Made by a program: the position numbers and the translations under genes | Shown here: positions 1 through 11,385 of the stretch, piece after piece | Layout of the letters: each line of letters opens with the position of its first letter | How positions within the stretch are numbered: the stretch's first letter is position 1 | Notes under the pieces: model-generated | The model's input: the letters and a program-made list of their open reading frames with translations, nothing else | Database searches by the model: none | What the model was told of the DNA's origin: nothing | Assembly (NCBI RefSeq): GCF_003086295.3 | Contig: NC_092052.1 | Coordinates: forward strand, 69,728,910 to 69,792,909 | DNA: 64,000 nt | Source: Arachis hypogaea | Taxonomy: Eukaryota; Streptophyta; Magnoliopsida; Fabales; Fabaceae | Reading direction: 5' to 3'

Positions 1-1428
1 TTAAACATTAGCATGTCCTCATGCTTAGCTTAAGGAGATAAAATAAATGAGTAGGGAAAAGTAAGACTCATGCAATTAATGCAATCTATGTATATGAATG
101 AAACTATATGATTCTGTCTACTTGGTTAAAATAAATAAGTTCTTCAAGACAAAAATAACTCAAACTTCACTAGTTCAAACTATACAGTAAAGACAAGTAA
201 ATTGTTAAGAAGACAGCTCATGAAAGCAGGGAACATAGAATTAAGCATTGAACCCCTCACTGGTGGTGTATATGCACTCTAGTCTCTCTAGTGTATAGGA
301 TAATCACTCTACTCTTCTCTAATCATGCTTTCTAAACTTTGTTCTTCACCTAACCAATCAACAAATATTTAATGTACCAATGCAAACGTCATGAGGTCTT
401 TTTAAGGTTGTAATGGGGCCAAGGTAAAGGTGAGGGTATATATATGGCTAAGTGAGCTATAAATTGAATCCTTGATTATCCTAAGCTTTCACCTAACATA
501 CATACTCTATATACTTTAAATTCATGCCTAGCTACCCAAAATTCTCACTTTTACATTACATACTCATGCATCAACTTTTCTCTTAACTTGTATCACATAT
601 GCATTGATCTTTTCATTAACTTAACTTAGCATTGGGGTAATTTTGTCCCCTTATTTAATTACTTAATTATTTGAATATTTTTGGATTTTTTTTTCAGCAT
701 AAAAATAAACATAACATTATCAATGCACATGGATTTTCAATTTTCTAGTTTCACATGAGTAGGTACCCAAATTCCATTATTTTATCATGACACATTCCCT
801 TATTAACCCATGTTCCCACAATCTTCCCAAACTCAATTAACACAATTTCTATCTGAAGCTAACCAAAGATTCAATTGTGATATTTAATTATTTTTCTACT
901 TAAGGCTAGTAATGTGATAAAATATAGAACAAATGGGATTTAAAAAGCTCAAAGTGGCTAACAAAGGTAAATAAGGGTAGGCTATTTTGGATAAGTGAGC
1001 TAAAATAATTAATGGCCTCAATCATACGCATCATATAACACATTAAACATTGGACATATAGGATGGAACAAAATAAGATTACAATCATAGAGAAGAAACA
1101 CAAAGAATAATATTTATGGTTAAATATGTAACCATGTATTAGGCTCAATTTCAAGTTGTGTGTTCTTAGCTTTTTAAACTATGTTCCAATACAACTTCTA
1201 ACAATTTAACACAAAAATTTTATTAAATTAGTAAATTTTTCAAAAATAGGGTCTTAAAAAGAAATTTATTATTTTCTAACCAAATAGAACATACATACAA
1301 TAACCTATTTCTATGCAATTTATCCTATCCTAAAAAAGAAAAAAAAAAAATAAAATAAATATCCTTTTTATTGGTGCTAAGGAAAAGAAATTACCTCTGA
1401 AGTCAGGTACTGACTGACCTCCCCACAC
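1..1428 (-). other. Element A 3' untranslated region
   Basis: No credible reading frame. On the minus strand it opens just after the ORF3 stop with the motif AAGTGTGGGGAGG (around 1420-1432), also found in element C near 18890. It then runs through AT-rich sequence to a small hairpin at 10-25 (stem AGCATG/CATGCT, loop AGGA), which sits about 20 nt before the expected 3' LTR. The segment around 380-600 resembles the equivalent part of C (19080-19160), which supports common descent. Confidence 0.7.
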
Positions 1429-2657
1429 TTAAAGCTTGGCACCATCCTCGGTGCCATCTGTCAGGAACAAAGGGGGACTGGTAGCAGCATCTCCACAATC
1501 GGGACTGTCATGGCTCCCTGTGCTGGTAAATGAAGTGGGTCCGGAGTGTCTGGTTTTCTTCAGGTGGGTGGTTACCAATAAGTAGCTCCTTGAGGTATGT
1601 AAATCGCGCTTGTTACGGCGCTCTCTTTGCTTTCCTTTCCGCTCAAGCCGGTCTAGCTTCTCAAGTATCTGATGGAGCAATTGTTTGTTGTAGGTGCTTG
1701 TGATGTGGAAGGAGTAGGATATCTTCTGCTGGTTCTGTGCTTGGTTGACAGTGGCTGCTGGAGGTCTGATATACTTTCCTTTAGGGACGTATTGATCATC
1801 TCGTGGAATTATGGCTTGGTGTCCCCAGCTCTGTAGAGACTCTGGCTGCTGATACTAGATCTGAAACCAAGGCGGGGAAAGGTAAGTTGCCCGCAATTTG
1901 TATGTGTCCCATAGCATGGATGTGTCTGGTAAGTTTGAGGCTGGTCTGTAAGGATACACCAGAGTAAACAGCCATGTCTGCATGAAGGAGGATATGAGTG
2001 CTCGAAAAGATGTAATGGGACATAATCTGTGCCCATACTCGAGCCTCCAAGGTGAATACTGAAGCCAATATGTCCTTAGGTCAGACGATGGTATCCATAG
2101 ATCCATCTGCTGCAGGTTGTGCTATAACTCTGAGAACGGCATCCCAGTCAAATTGGTATGTCTGGCGCTTGATGAGGCTTCTTGGAATGCGTCCAATCCT
2201 TCTGGAGCAGGGAAAGATCTAAAGCTCGCTGAATAGCCTCTTCTGTTATGGGACTTGCTTCTGATGGACATAGACAGATTGCATGGTTGGCATGTGAAAA
2301 TTGGAGTAGAATTCAACTACCCATGATAGATTAACCTGCCGTGGCTGTCTCTGTAGGAATCCCCATTGTCTTTGCTCAATGCGGGGCTCAATAAATTCAG
2401 CAATGTTGGTCGGGAGGATAAGAAGGTACTCATTGTTATAACAGGATGGGGAACATCTGCTCACAGTAGCGGTTAGTGAACCGTGCAGTGTCCTTTGATG
2501 GAAGGCTTTCTCTTTTTCATCGACCTTGATTATCTTCTTGATTCGTTTATTGAGGGTTTCACCGTTGTTGAAGATAGCGCTGCCATTAGTGATCTTTTTT
2601 TTCTTTCCTTGCTGGTGGTTTGGGAGTAGCTTTCTCTTTACCTTTCTTGGTGGCCAT
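1429..2657 (-). pseudogene. Element A ORF3, putative plant transposon protein (degenerate)
   Basis: This is the third ORF after integrase, where Athila elements often keep an extra gene of unknown or env-like role. A start at 2657 gives a Lys-rich N-terminus (MATKKGKEK). Fragments in shifting frames then carry hallmarks of the 'putative plant transposon protein' family: a VVEFYSNF block (around 2290-2330), an EEAIQRAL block (around 2235) and an HAMGHIQIAGNLPFPALV block (around 1880-1930). The C-terminus (1429-1680) is basic and coiled-coil-like. Several frameshifts and stops break it. Its function is unknown; it is related in position, and probably in family, to the intact ORF at 56008-57102. 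Confidence 0.65.
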
Positions 2658-3469
2658 CCTGAAAAGGGAAAAATAAGTAATTTAAACTAAGGGTTAGAGC
2701 AAGGAAGAGGACATGATGCGTGATAATCAATGCATGGTAAAGAGGGATGTCGTTAACACATGGTCGGACTACATGTGAAAGTTCATCAATGGAACATAGC
2801 AAGTGCAGGTGATGACAATTAAATGCAAGATGTTTATGGCATGCTGGCAAAGGCATGAGTAGCATAGATCAAGCATTAAATATCCAAGTTAGATTATCAA
2901 CTCTTTCAAACTAACAACCTGTTTGTATTGACAATTATATTTAATCAATAAAATATAAAAGGTTTTGTGAAAAAAAAAGGCATTTAGAGTAGTAGAAGAC
3001 ATAAAAGTAATGCATGATGCCATGCGGGCTTTTTCACAAACACATAGCATGCATGGTGGATATGTTATTGAAATATTAAAGTGACATGCAAGCAACCCTT
3101 TAAGAAGTAATATTAATTGTCAAACAATTTCACAATAATTCAAAGCAAAATGTAAAAGAAAAAATCACCCACATAAATTTCTAACACCAATTAAAGGAAT
3201 AAAAGAAAGAAAAGAAAGAAAAGGAAAGTATAGATATGAAGTAAAGGAAAAGAAAAGAAAACATAAATAAAAATAATAAAAATAATAAAATATAATAAAA
3301 ATAAAATAGGAAGAAGAAAGAAAAGAACTTTGATAATGGATGTGAAAAGAAGGGCGAAAAGGTAAAAAGTAGAAAAAATAAAGAAGGAAGAAGGAGAAGA
3401 AAGAAATAAGAAGGAAAGAAAATTAGATTTGGGAGAAAAGATAAGATATCAGGCGCTGATCTGGATAAG

Positions 3470-4010
3470 TGTGGTCGCATGTGACGGACGCGTGGGTCAC
3501 GCGGTCGCATGGAGTGTAGAAGTCAGGTGACGCGGACGCGTGGGTCACCGGTCGCGTGGCCTGATTTGTGCTATTGGCGCGAGTGCAGCCTCGGTCGCAC
3601 AACTCTCTGTTTTGAATGCATTTTGCAAAAATCTGGGTGACGCGTGCGCATAGGTGACGCGGTCGCGTGAATGGCCATATTTTGAAAAATGACGCGGACA
3701 CGTGGAGCACACATTCGCATGATAGGGCTTGTGCTTCTAGCATCATTCCAGCCCATCTCCATCATAACTCTCTGCCATACACCTCTTTACGTCGATTTTG
3801 CAGGGCCACGCATTCGCGTGGGTGACGCGGTCGCGTGGGAGGTTCTTTTTCAGAATGACACAGACGCGTCATTGACGCGGTCGCGTGGGCATGCTTGTGC
3901 CTAAGGCACGCCTCCAGCCATGCTCTCGCATGACTTTCTGCTTCTTTTCTTCTCGTGTCCAAGGCACCAATGACACGGACGCGTCAGCGACGCTTGCGCG
4001 TCGCGTGCCT
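3470..4010. repeat. CG-rich paired palindrome array (element A spacer)
   Basis: Imperfect copies of GACGCGGACGCGT and CACGCGGTCGCGTG recur in pairs about 17-18 bp apart, with pairs separated by variable AT-richer DNA. Many copies show CG changed to CA or TG, as expected of methylated CpG. The same motif type occurs in the element's own LTR (10955-11085). Confidence 0.8.
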
Positions 4011-4124
4011 CTCTTTTTTTTTATTATGCAGTATGCAAATGCAAATGCAGGCTATATGCAGCTATATGCAGAGATTATAGGCATAACATATAAAGATAAG
4101 ACTGAAACTGAACGATCATACCAT

Positions 4125-4142
4125 GGTGGGTTGTCTCCCACC
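4125..4142 (-). promoter_or_regulatory. Hairpin after the pol stop (element A)
   Basis: On the minus strand GGTGGG pairs with CCCACC around the loop AGACAA, 44 nt past the integrase stop. Element D has the equivalent stem TTGGG/CCCAA with loop AGGCAA at 24637-24652, about 50 nt past its protease stop. The stem sequences differ but pairing is kept. The role is unknown. Confidence 0.5.
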
Positions 4143-4185
4143 TAGCACTTTGCTTTTACGTCCTTAAGTTGGACGTTCTTCAGAC

Positions 4186-5259
4186 TCATTCTACTTCTGT
4201 TGGTGGGTCTTCTAAGAGGAAAACCTCTAGTTCTTTGTGATCCTTAATATTTTCTCCATGAAAAAGCTTTAGGCGATGTCCGTTGACCTTTAGGAATTTG
4301 GAGCTAGAAGGATGACGCAGGTGAAAAACTCTGTATGGCTCTGCCTTTTCTACTCTATAGGGACCTTCCCATCTTGATCTCAGTTTACCTGGCATGAGCC
4401 TCAGCCTAGAGTTATATAGAAGAACTGACTCTCCTGGTCTGAATTCTCTCCTTTTTATGTTCTTGTCATGGACAGCCTTCATCTTCTCTTTGTATCGCCT
4501 GGAATTGTCATATGCTTCTAGGCGAAGATTCTCCAATTCTGCTAGTTGCAGCTTCCTTTCAACACCAGCTTCTTCAAAATTCATATTGCACTCCCTTACA
4601 GCCCAGAGAGCTTTGTTTTTCACATCTACTGGAAGGTGGCAAGCCTTTCCGTATACTAAGCGGAAGGAGCTCATCCCAATGGGTGTCTTGTACGTTATTC
4701 TATATGCCAAGAGTGCATCTTGTAGCCTGGCACTCCAGTCTTTTCTATGAGGTTTTACTATCTTCTACAGAATGCGTTTAATCTCTCTCTTAGACACTTC
4801 TGCTTGTCCGTTGGTTTGGGGATGATAAGTTGTTGCTACTTTATGAATAATCCCATGCTTTTTTAGTAATCCTGTCAATCTTCTGTTACAAAAGTGAGTA
4901 CCTTGATCACTCACGATTGCTCGTGGTGACCCAAAGCGATAAACAATATGGTTTCTAACAAAGGAAACAATAGTGTTAGCATCATCAGTATGGGTAGGAA
5001 TTGCTTCCACCCATTTAGAAACATAATCTACAACTAACAGTATATAAAGGTAACTATTAGAGTTTGGAAATGGACCCATGAAGTCAATGCCCCAAACATA
5101 AAAAATTTCACAGAAAAGCATAATCTGTTGAGGTATCTCATCCCTCTTGGATATATTACCAAACCTTTGGCATGGGGAACAAGATTTACATAATTCAGCA
5201 GCATCTCTAAAAAGAGTAGGCCACCAGAATCCACAGTCTAAGATTTTTCTAGCTGTTCT
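4186..5259 (-). pseudogene. Element A integrase (pol, C-terminal part)
   Basis: Integrase inserts the cDNA copy into the chromosome. The zinc-binding region starts in the preceding segment (His-His near 5270-5450) and ends with a CxxC (CKSCSPC, around 5180). The catalytic core shows [10 protein letters not shown] with the first Asp (around 5090), [10 protein letters not shown] with the second Asp (around 4905), and the Glu in [12 protein letters not shown] (around 4790). The C-terminal part ends in a GPYRVE...NGHRLK block typical of gypsy integrases, with no chromodomain. One frame runs through all of this but is stopped by TAG at 4765-4767 and TAA at 5260-5262, so it is inactive. Confidence 0.9.
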
Positions 5260-6979
5260 TTAAGGGCCAAAATGTCCTCCACTCTCAGAAGAGTGGCAAG
5301 CCTCTAAAATGGACTGGAATTCTGATTGTGGTACACATCTTCTAATTATCTGGTCAGCACCACACCTCCACAAATATGGATCATCCCATATATAATACTT
5401 AGATTCGCTTTTCAGCTTGTCTCTTTGATGCTTAGTAAAATTTGGAGGGAAAGTGTGGCTAACTAGATAATTAGCTACAGGTGCATAACAAGGAACTACT
5501 TCAGATACTACATGCAAACTATCAAATGGGAAAGTATCATTGATAGGGGTGGAGTCATGCTTAATGTGCTCAAGGCGACTCAAGTGGTCTGCCACTAAAT
5601 TCTGGTTACCACTCCTATCCTTAATTTCTAAATCAAATTCTTGCAACAACAGTATCCAACGTATTAGCCTTGGTTTGGACTCTTTTTTAGCTAATAAATA
5701 TTTTAGAGCTGCATGGTCTGAGTATACTACTACCTTAGTACCAAGTAAATAGGCTCGAAATTTATCCAGAGCAAAAAAAATAGCAAGAAGCTCTTTTTCA
5801 ATAGTAGTGTAATTAGACTGAGCAGCATCTAAAGTCTTAGATGCATAAGCAATCACAAAAGAGTCTTTACCTTCGCGCTAAGCCAGCGTCGCTCCTACTG
5901 CATGGTTGGAGGCATCACACATAATTTCAAATGGCTGGCTCCAGTCTGGTCTTCTCACAATCGGGGCTTGAGTTAGGGCGATCTTTAGCTTATCAAATGC
6001 TTGCATGCAATTCTCACTGAACTCGAACTCAATATCTTTCTGTAGCAATCTGGATAAAGGCAATGCTACCTTACTGAAGTCCTTAATGAATCTCCTGTAA
6101 AAACCTGTGTGGCCAAGGAACGAACGGAATTTCCTCACGGAAGAGGGGTAAGGTAAACTAGAAATGACATCTACCTTTGCTGGATCTACAGAAATACCAG
6201 TATTAGACACAACATGTCCTAGTACAATTCCTTGTTTTACCATAAAGTGACATTTTTCAAAATTCAATACAAGGTTTGTACTAACACATTTGTCTAATAC
6301 TCTAGATAAACTATCCAAGCAAAGGCTAAATGAATCACCATATACGCTAAAATCATCCGTAAAAACTTCCATACAATTCTCAATAAGATCTGAAAAGATG
6401 CTCATCATGCATCTTTGGAAAGTAGTAGGTGCATTACATAAGCCAAAAAGCATTCTTTTATAAGCATATTCCAAAGGGACATGTAAAAGTGGTCTTCTCC
6501 TGATCCTCAGGAGCTATGTGAATTTGAAAGTAGCCTGTATAGCCATCTAAAAAGCAATAATGGGATTTACCTGACAGGCGATCAAGCATCTGATCAATAA
6601 ATGGTAAGGGGTAGTGATCCTTGCGAGTGGCTTGGTTGAGACGCTTATAGTCAATACAAACCCTCCATGAATTCTGCACTCTAGTTGTCAGGAGCTCTCC
6701 ATGCTCATTCTTTATTGTTGTGACTCCAGACTTCTTGGGCACCACTTGTACTAGACTGACCCATTCATTGTCTGAGATGGGGTAAATGATATCTGCTTCA
6801 AGTAGCCTGGTCACTTCTTTCTTGACAACTTCTAAGATGGTGGGATTCAATATTCTTTGAGGCTGACGGACAGGTTTCGATTCCTCTTCTAAATATATTC
6901 TGTGCTCACAAACTTGAGGACTGATGCCTACTATATCCGCTAGGCTCCATCCAATTGCTTTCTTATGTTTTATCAGCAC
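5260..6979 (-). pseudogene. Element A reverse transcriptase and RNase H
   Basis: These domains copy element RNA into DNA and degrade the RNA strand. The RT N-terminal half lies in 6458-6979 (VCIDYKRLNQATRKDHYPLP, then CFLDGYTGYFQI). The rest lies in 5878-6474 and includes FTDDFSVYG, where the E2 copy has FMDDFSVYG. RNase H follows in 5260-5856 ([36 protein letters not shown]) and runs into the His-His part of integrase. The halves of RT are in different frames (shift near 6460-6474), another shift near 6975 separates RT from protease, and an in-frame TAG lies at 5878-5880 where E2 has Gln. Confidence 0.92.
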
Positions 6980-8145
6980 ACTGAGCAGTTGTCTTCTTGT
7001 TGAGAAGTGAGTTCCCTTGCAATGATAACTGGGAACTTCTGATTATCCTCAAGGTAAGCATACTTGAGGTATGGAGGAAGGGGCTTTAATTCTGATTTAG
7101 GCTCTTGGCTAGGCTCTGGATCATCCGGGGCTAGTGATAATGGCAAAGTGTCCACATTGTGTTCAGAGGGTGTCCCCACACTTGGACCTTGCTCCATGTG
7201 CTTCTCTTCTATTTCTTCTTGGTGAAATTCAGCTACAGTTTCGTCAATGATGTCACACTGGAAGATAGAGTGATCTTCCGGAGGGTGCTTCATAGCTTCA
7301 TTTAAATTGAAACTCACTGCTCTGCCATCTATTTTAAAGGAGTAAGTTTCTGAGAATGCATCCAGCTTGAACTTTGAAGTCTTCAGGAATGGTCTTCCAA
7401 GCAGGATTGATGATGGTCTGCCTGAGTCATTAGGGGGAATTTTCAGGATATAGAAGTCAATAGGAAATATGAGCCCCTTAATGCTCACTAATACATCTTC
7501 AGCAATTGCAACTACTGTAATAATACTTTTATCTGCTAACACAAAATGAGCTGCCGACCTTTTTAAGGGAGGGAGCCTCAAAGTATCATATATAGACAAT
7601 GGAATAATACTAACACACGCTCCTAAGTCACACATGCAATCATAAAATATTACACCTCCAATGGTACAGTTAACCATGCATGGACCTGGATCACTACATT
7701 TTTCAGGTATACCTCCCATTAAAGTAGATATAGAACTACCTAAAGGAATAGTTTCTAATTCATTAATTTTATCCTTATGAATGCATAAATCTTTTAGAAA
7801 CTTTGTGTATTTAGGTACCTGTTGAATGACATCAAAAAGGGGAACAGTTACCTCTACCTTTTTGAATATTTCTACCATTTTGGGATCAAGTTCCATCTGC
7901 TTTCTGGATTTCTTTGCAAGGTGTGGAAATGGGATAAGGATGGCACCACTTGCAACCTCTGTATCCTTTGGTGGTTCATTCCCTTGCTGAGCTACTTCTT
8001 CTTCAACCTTGTTTTGTACTTTATCTTCCTCTTTAGCATCTTCCATTTCAGCATCTTCTACTTCTATTCCATCCTCAGCCGGGGCGTGTACTATTGGGCT
8101 TGGCTCCTCCTGATTCCTCTCTAGCAATGTGGTTCCGAATCTCAA
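6973..8145 (-). pseudogene. Element A aspartic protease region of Gag-Pol
   Basis: The protease cleaves the Gag-Pol polyprotein. An open stretch of 390 codons holds an acidic linker (residues 20-70, rich in Glu and Asp), then the retropepsin core with CDLGACVSIIPLS (active site DLGA, about residues 174-186) and the flap-to-end block ILLGRPFLKT (about residues 247-256). The same frame continues upstream into gag, so the 'start' at 8145 is only the first Met after a stop. The normal product would be one long polyprotein. The frame is lost at its 3' end by a 1-2 nt shift into RT. Confidence 0.88.
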
Positions 8146-9776
8146 AGTAATGGCATTGATGCCACCCTTGGTATTAGGTAAGGGTTGAGAAGGAATTTCA
8201 CTAGAGCTTAAAGGTTAGTTAGTGGAATTAGGTAATGAATCTATCCTGGAGGCGAGAGCTTGTAAAGTGGCATTCAGACCATTTAAAGTAGAGTTTAGCT
8301 GCGTCTACATGTCTTGTTGTCCTTGTGCAAGAGAAAGAAGCATCTCGTCATTTGATGAGGAATTAGGATAGGTGATCTGAGGAACTTGTTGTTGGTTATG
8401 CTGGAATCCTTGAGATTGTCTTAGGTGAGGTGCTCTGTAAGGCTGGTTTTAATTCTGCTATCTGTTGTTGTTATTCCACCTCTGGTTTCCATTGTTATCT
8501 CTGCCTCCTCTGTTATAGTTGTCCCTCCAGCCATGGTTGAAATTTTCCCTCCAACCTTGGTTGGAGTTCTCTTGCCATCCTTGGTTATAGTTTCCACCTT
8601 GGTTGTAATTGCCGCCTTGTTGATTGTATCCTTGATTCGGGCGGTCATAGAAGTTATGAGTAGCTGCCATAGTGTTGTCTTCTTGTTGGAGCTGCGGACA
8701 TTCATCAGTATAATGACTATAATCAGCACAGATTCCGCATACTCTTTATGGGACTAACTGTTGGCTCTGTTGTGGTGGGTGAGGCTGAGCTTGTTGTTGT
8801 TGGTTCAACTGTATTTGCTTCAGTAGGTTGGTCATTTCACATATACTCTGTGTAAGAGCAGTAGTCTCAATGCTAGAGGAAACCTCTGCAACAGCTTTTG
8901 AGTGGCTGTGCCTGTGCCTGTGATTCCTAGTGGACTCAGCTAAGTTGCTGATCAGTTGCCATGCTTCATCTGCGGTCTTGTACTTTTTCATAGAACTATT
9001 ACTAGCACCATCTAGTGTAGTTTTATCCTGAGACTTCATGCCTTATGTGAAGTAGCTGATCAACACCATTCTATCAATCATGTGATGGGGGCATGAGTCT
9101 AGAAGATTCTTAAAGCGCTCCCAGTACTCATAAAGAGTCTCTGATTCTCCTTGAACAATGCAGGAGATCTCTTTCCTCAGTCTATCTGTGACTTCAGCTG
9201 GAAAGTATTTTTCCAAAAATTCTCTCCTGAGGGTATCCCAGTTGGTAACAGTCGCTTCATGTTGGGAGTAGTACCACTCCCTCGCCTTTCCATCAAGAGA
9301 AAATGGGAAGGCAGTTAACAAAATAGAAGTTTTATCTGGACCATTACACCTAACAGTAGAACAGGCTGTCTGAAAATCCCTTAGGTGCTTGATAAGCTCC
9401 TGAGTAGGTAAGCCATGAAACTTGGGCATCAAGTTGATTAGTACAGTTTTTAGTTCAAAATCTGTAGCCAGAGTTGGATGATGCACTTGATACGACTGCA
9501 GTGTAAAATCTAGGGCTCCAGCTTCCTGGAGAGTAATCCTCCTAGGTTCTACCATTCTATCTGCACGAGAATCAACTGAATCAGTAGTAAAGGAGCTTGT
9601 TCACTCTCAGATGGCGATTCAGATTCGCCCTCAGATGAGATTGGTGAATATCTGATAACAATCACTTTACCACCCTCAGAGGCTATCCTGCGCCAAGCAC
9701 GCCTAATACGTGAAAGAGTTCTTTCAATTTCAGGATCAAATGCAGCTAAGCTCGGATCAGGCAGTGAACGCATCAT
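8146..9776 (-). pseudogene. Element A Gag (capsid-nucleocapsid)
   Basis: Gag forms the virus-like particle and binds element RNA. From the Met at 9776 the N-terminus is acidic and Ser-rich. The retrotransposon gag domain is clear at 9043-9555 (KAREWYYS, LEKYFPAEVTDRLRKEI, LYEYWERFKNLL). A Gln-rich C-terminal part follows (8746-9039), then a perfect CX2CX4HX4C zinc knuckle (CGICADYSHYTDEC, around 8702-8743) and an Asn/Gly/Trp-rich repeat tail, as in NQGWRENF (8458-8670). One frame covers all pieces, interrupted by stops at 9043, 8746, 8458 and others. Confidence 0.88.
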
Positions 9777-9879
9777 TCAATGAAAGAAACATATAGCTCA
9801 TGGTAATAAAATAAAAGTAAAATATGCAAATAAAATAAAAATATGTACACGAATTAATAATCTAGCACACTATTGCAAC

Positions 9880-9897
9880 TCCCCGACAGCGGTGCCA
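9880..9897 (-). other. Primer binding site, element A
   Basis: On the minus strand the 18-mer TGGCACCGCTGTCGGGGA begins 5 nt after the 5' LTR end. It is a near match to TGGCGCCGTTGCCGGGGA in element C, the type complementary to the 3' end of plant tRNA-Asp used by Athila/Tat elements. Two mismatches suggest decay. The tRNA match is from general knowledge, not checked. Confidence 0.8.
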
Positions 9898-9902
9898 AAA
9901 AC

Positions 9903-11385
9903 TGACGGTGAGGCAGAGGTCGGATAATTAAGAAATCAATATAGAGAATGCGTTGAGAGTATAGTTCTTAACCAGCTAAGATCTGCCTTGTCAATTTAGA
10001 AAAGTTGTCATGAAATTTAGAAATAAAAATACTGGGAGTATGAGTCCCAGGTCGTCTCCCAACGAGTTGCAGGAAAGGGTGCTAACTTATTAATTAGGAA
10101 TTTTCAAGAGAGTTTAGGTTTGGGTAATGAGAAATTAAATAATTATAAATTAAAGCAATAAAACTAAGAATTATTATTAATATAAAAAGCCTTGACTGGG
10201 GGAATGATTAATTGGAAGTCATATCCTTGTTAGCGTCTCTTAAGTGTAGTATCAAAAAGGTTGTTGTTTTCACTTAGTTAACCCTTACTAAATAAAGGAA
10301 AGTCAAGTGATTGATCTAATCCTTATTCGCAAATCCTAGTCCTCTCCCTTGGGAAGGTCTAGCGTTAGTAAATACAGAACTAGCCAACAACTTCCAAATT
10401 AACCAACACTTAAGCCTTCCAACTCAAGTGTCTCCTCTTAATCAACCCCCATGTCAAGTTTGGGAAATCTACTCCATTGACATAAATATAATACTCAGAA
10501 AAATATAAGAAGAAGACATGATAAATTAAATAAAATAAAACTTCGAAATTTATTGAAAGTAAAAGTAATCCTCTTCACTAACGATTCATGAAAATAATCC
10601 AATTACTACCTTAAGCAAGAATTAAGAATATGTTATAAATAAATAAAAGAGTAAGTAAAGAAACAAACTAGAATAATATCTTCAACGGAGGTAATGACTC
10701 TTCAATATCTGAAAGCAAAAGCAATGAATGTAAAGTGAACCTAGAGGGAAAGTAATCCTCTCTAAATTCAGATCTAAAAACCTAAAAACTATCCTAATGT
10801 ATCTAAAACTATATGTCTATTATGTCTAAGATGTGTGTGTTGAGTTTCTGCATGTTCTCTGGCTTTATTCTGTGTTTTTGGGCCAAAAACTGGGTCAAAA
10901 TGCAGCCCGAAATCGTCCCCATCATTTTCTGTTAATTCTGCAGATTGTGCAGGTCACGCGTACGCGTCATCCACGCGTTCGCGTCATTCGTGCAGATTCC
11001 AATCCGCGCGTACGCGTCAGACACGCGCACGCGTCGCTGCAATTTTTCCATTCCGCGCGGTCGCGTGAGCCATGCCCGCGCGTCAGTGTTCGCTGGTCAT
11101 CTCCTTAGTTTCTTGTGTTCCTTCCATTTTTGCAAGTTTCCTCTCTATTCTCTAAGCCATTCCTGCCCTATGAAGCCTGAAACACTTAACACAGATCACG
11201 GCATCGAATGGTATAAAGGAGAATTAAAATATACTAATTAAAGATCTCTAGGAAGCAAGTTTTCAACCATAAAATAATATTAGGAAGGAATTATGAAATC
11301 GTGCAATTAGTATGAATAAGTGGGTGAAGACTTGATGAAACCATTCAATTAAACACAATGTAAACCATGAAATAGTGGTTTATCA
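9903..11385 (-). repeat. Element A 5' LTR
   Basis: About 1.48 kb. On the minus strand it begins TGATAAACCACTATTTCATG and ends ...CTCACCGTCA, just before the primer site. The start matches LTR F at 47291. U3 contains paired CG palindromes (10955-11085), followed by a block read on minus as GGGACGATTTCGGGCTGC, also seen in LTRs C, F and G. A weak version of the CTAGAGAGAG hairpin lies around 10740-10770. Bases 11386-11390 (ATCGA) would be the target duplication; the other copy is outside the window. Confidence 0.88.
10955..11085. repeat. Paired CG palindromes in element A U3
   Basis: Two clear pairs: ACGCGTACGCGT at 10956 with ACGCGTTCGCGT at 10973, and GCGCGTACGCGT at 11006 with ACGCGCACGCGT at 11023. 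Each pair is exactly 17 bp apart, and the pairs are 50 bp apart. A third, weaker pair follows to 11085. Confidence 0.85.

Larger units (their letters stand above)
2658..4185 (-). other. Element A spacer between integrase and ORF3
   Basis: No gene. Downstream of the integrase stop on the minus strand come a small hairpin (4125-4142), a CG-rich palindrome array (about 3470-4010), and a tract that is pyrimidine-rich on the minus strand (about 3185-3430, read as AAAGAAAG-type purines on plus), followed by unremarkable AT-rich sequence to the ORF3 start. Element C has the same order of array and pyrimidine tract at 17365-18000. Open frames here, such as 3181-3510 and 3423-3746, are by-products of low complexity. 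Confidence 0.7.
1..11385 (-). mobile_element. Element A: Athila-like Ty3/gypsy retrotransposon, 3' LTR outside the window
   Basis: On the minus strand the order is 5' LTR (9903-11385), primer binding site, gag, aspartic protease, RT-RNaseH, integrase, a spacer with a palindrome array, a third ORF and a 3' untranslated region reaching base 1. The protease-RT-RNaseH-integrase order defines Ty3/gypsy. The tRNA-Asp-like primer site, the absence of a chromodomain and the ORF after integrase point to the Athila group. The first bases match the sequence just before the 3' LTR of element C (19603-19638), so the 3' LTR should start about 10 bases left of base 1. All genes carry stops or frameshifts, so the copy cannot act on its own. 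Confidence 0.9.

Noticed and set aside
3181..3746. Open frames of 107-109 codons on minus, one very Phe/Leu-rich
   Set aside because: Products of the purine/pyrimidine tract and the palindrome array.
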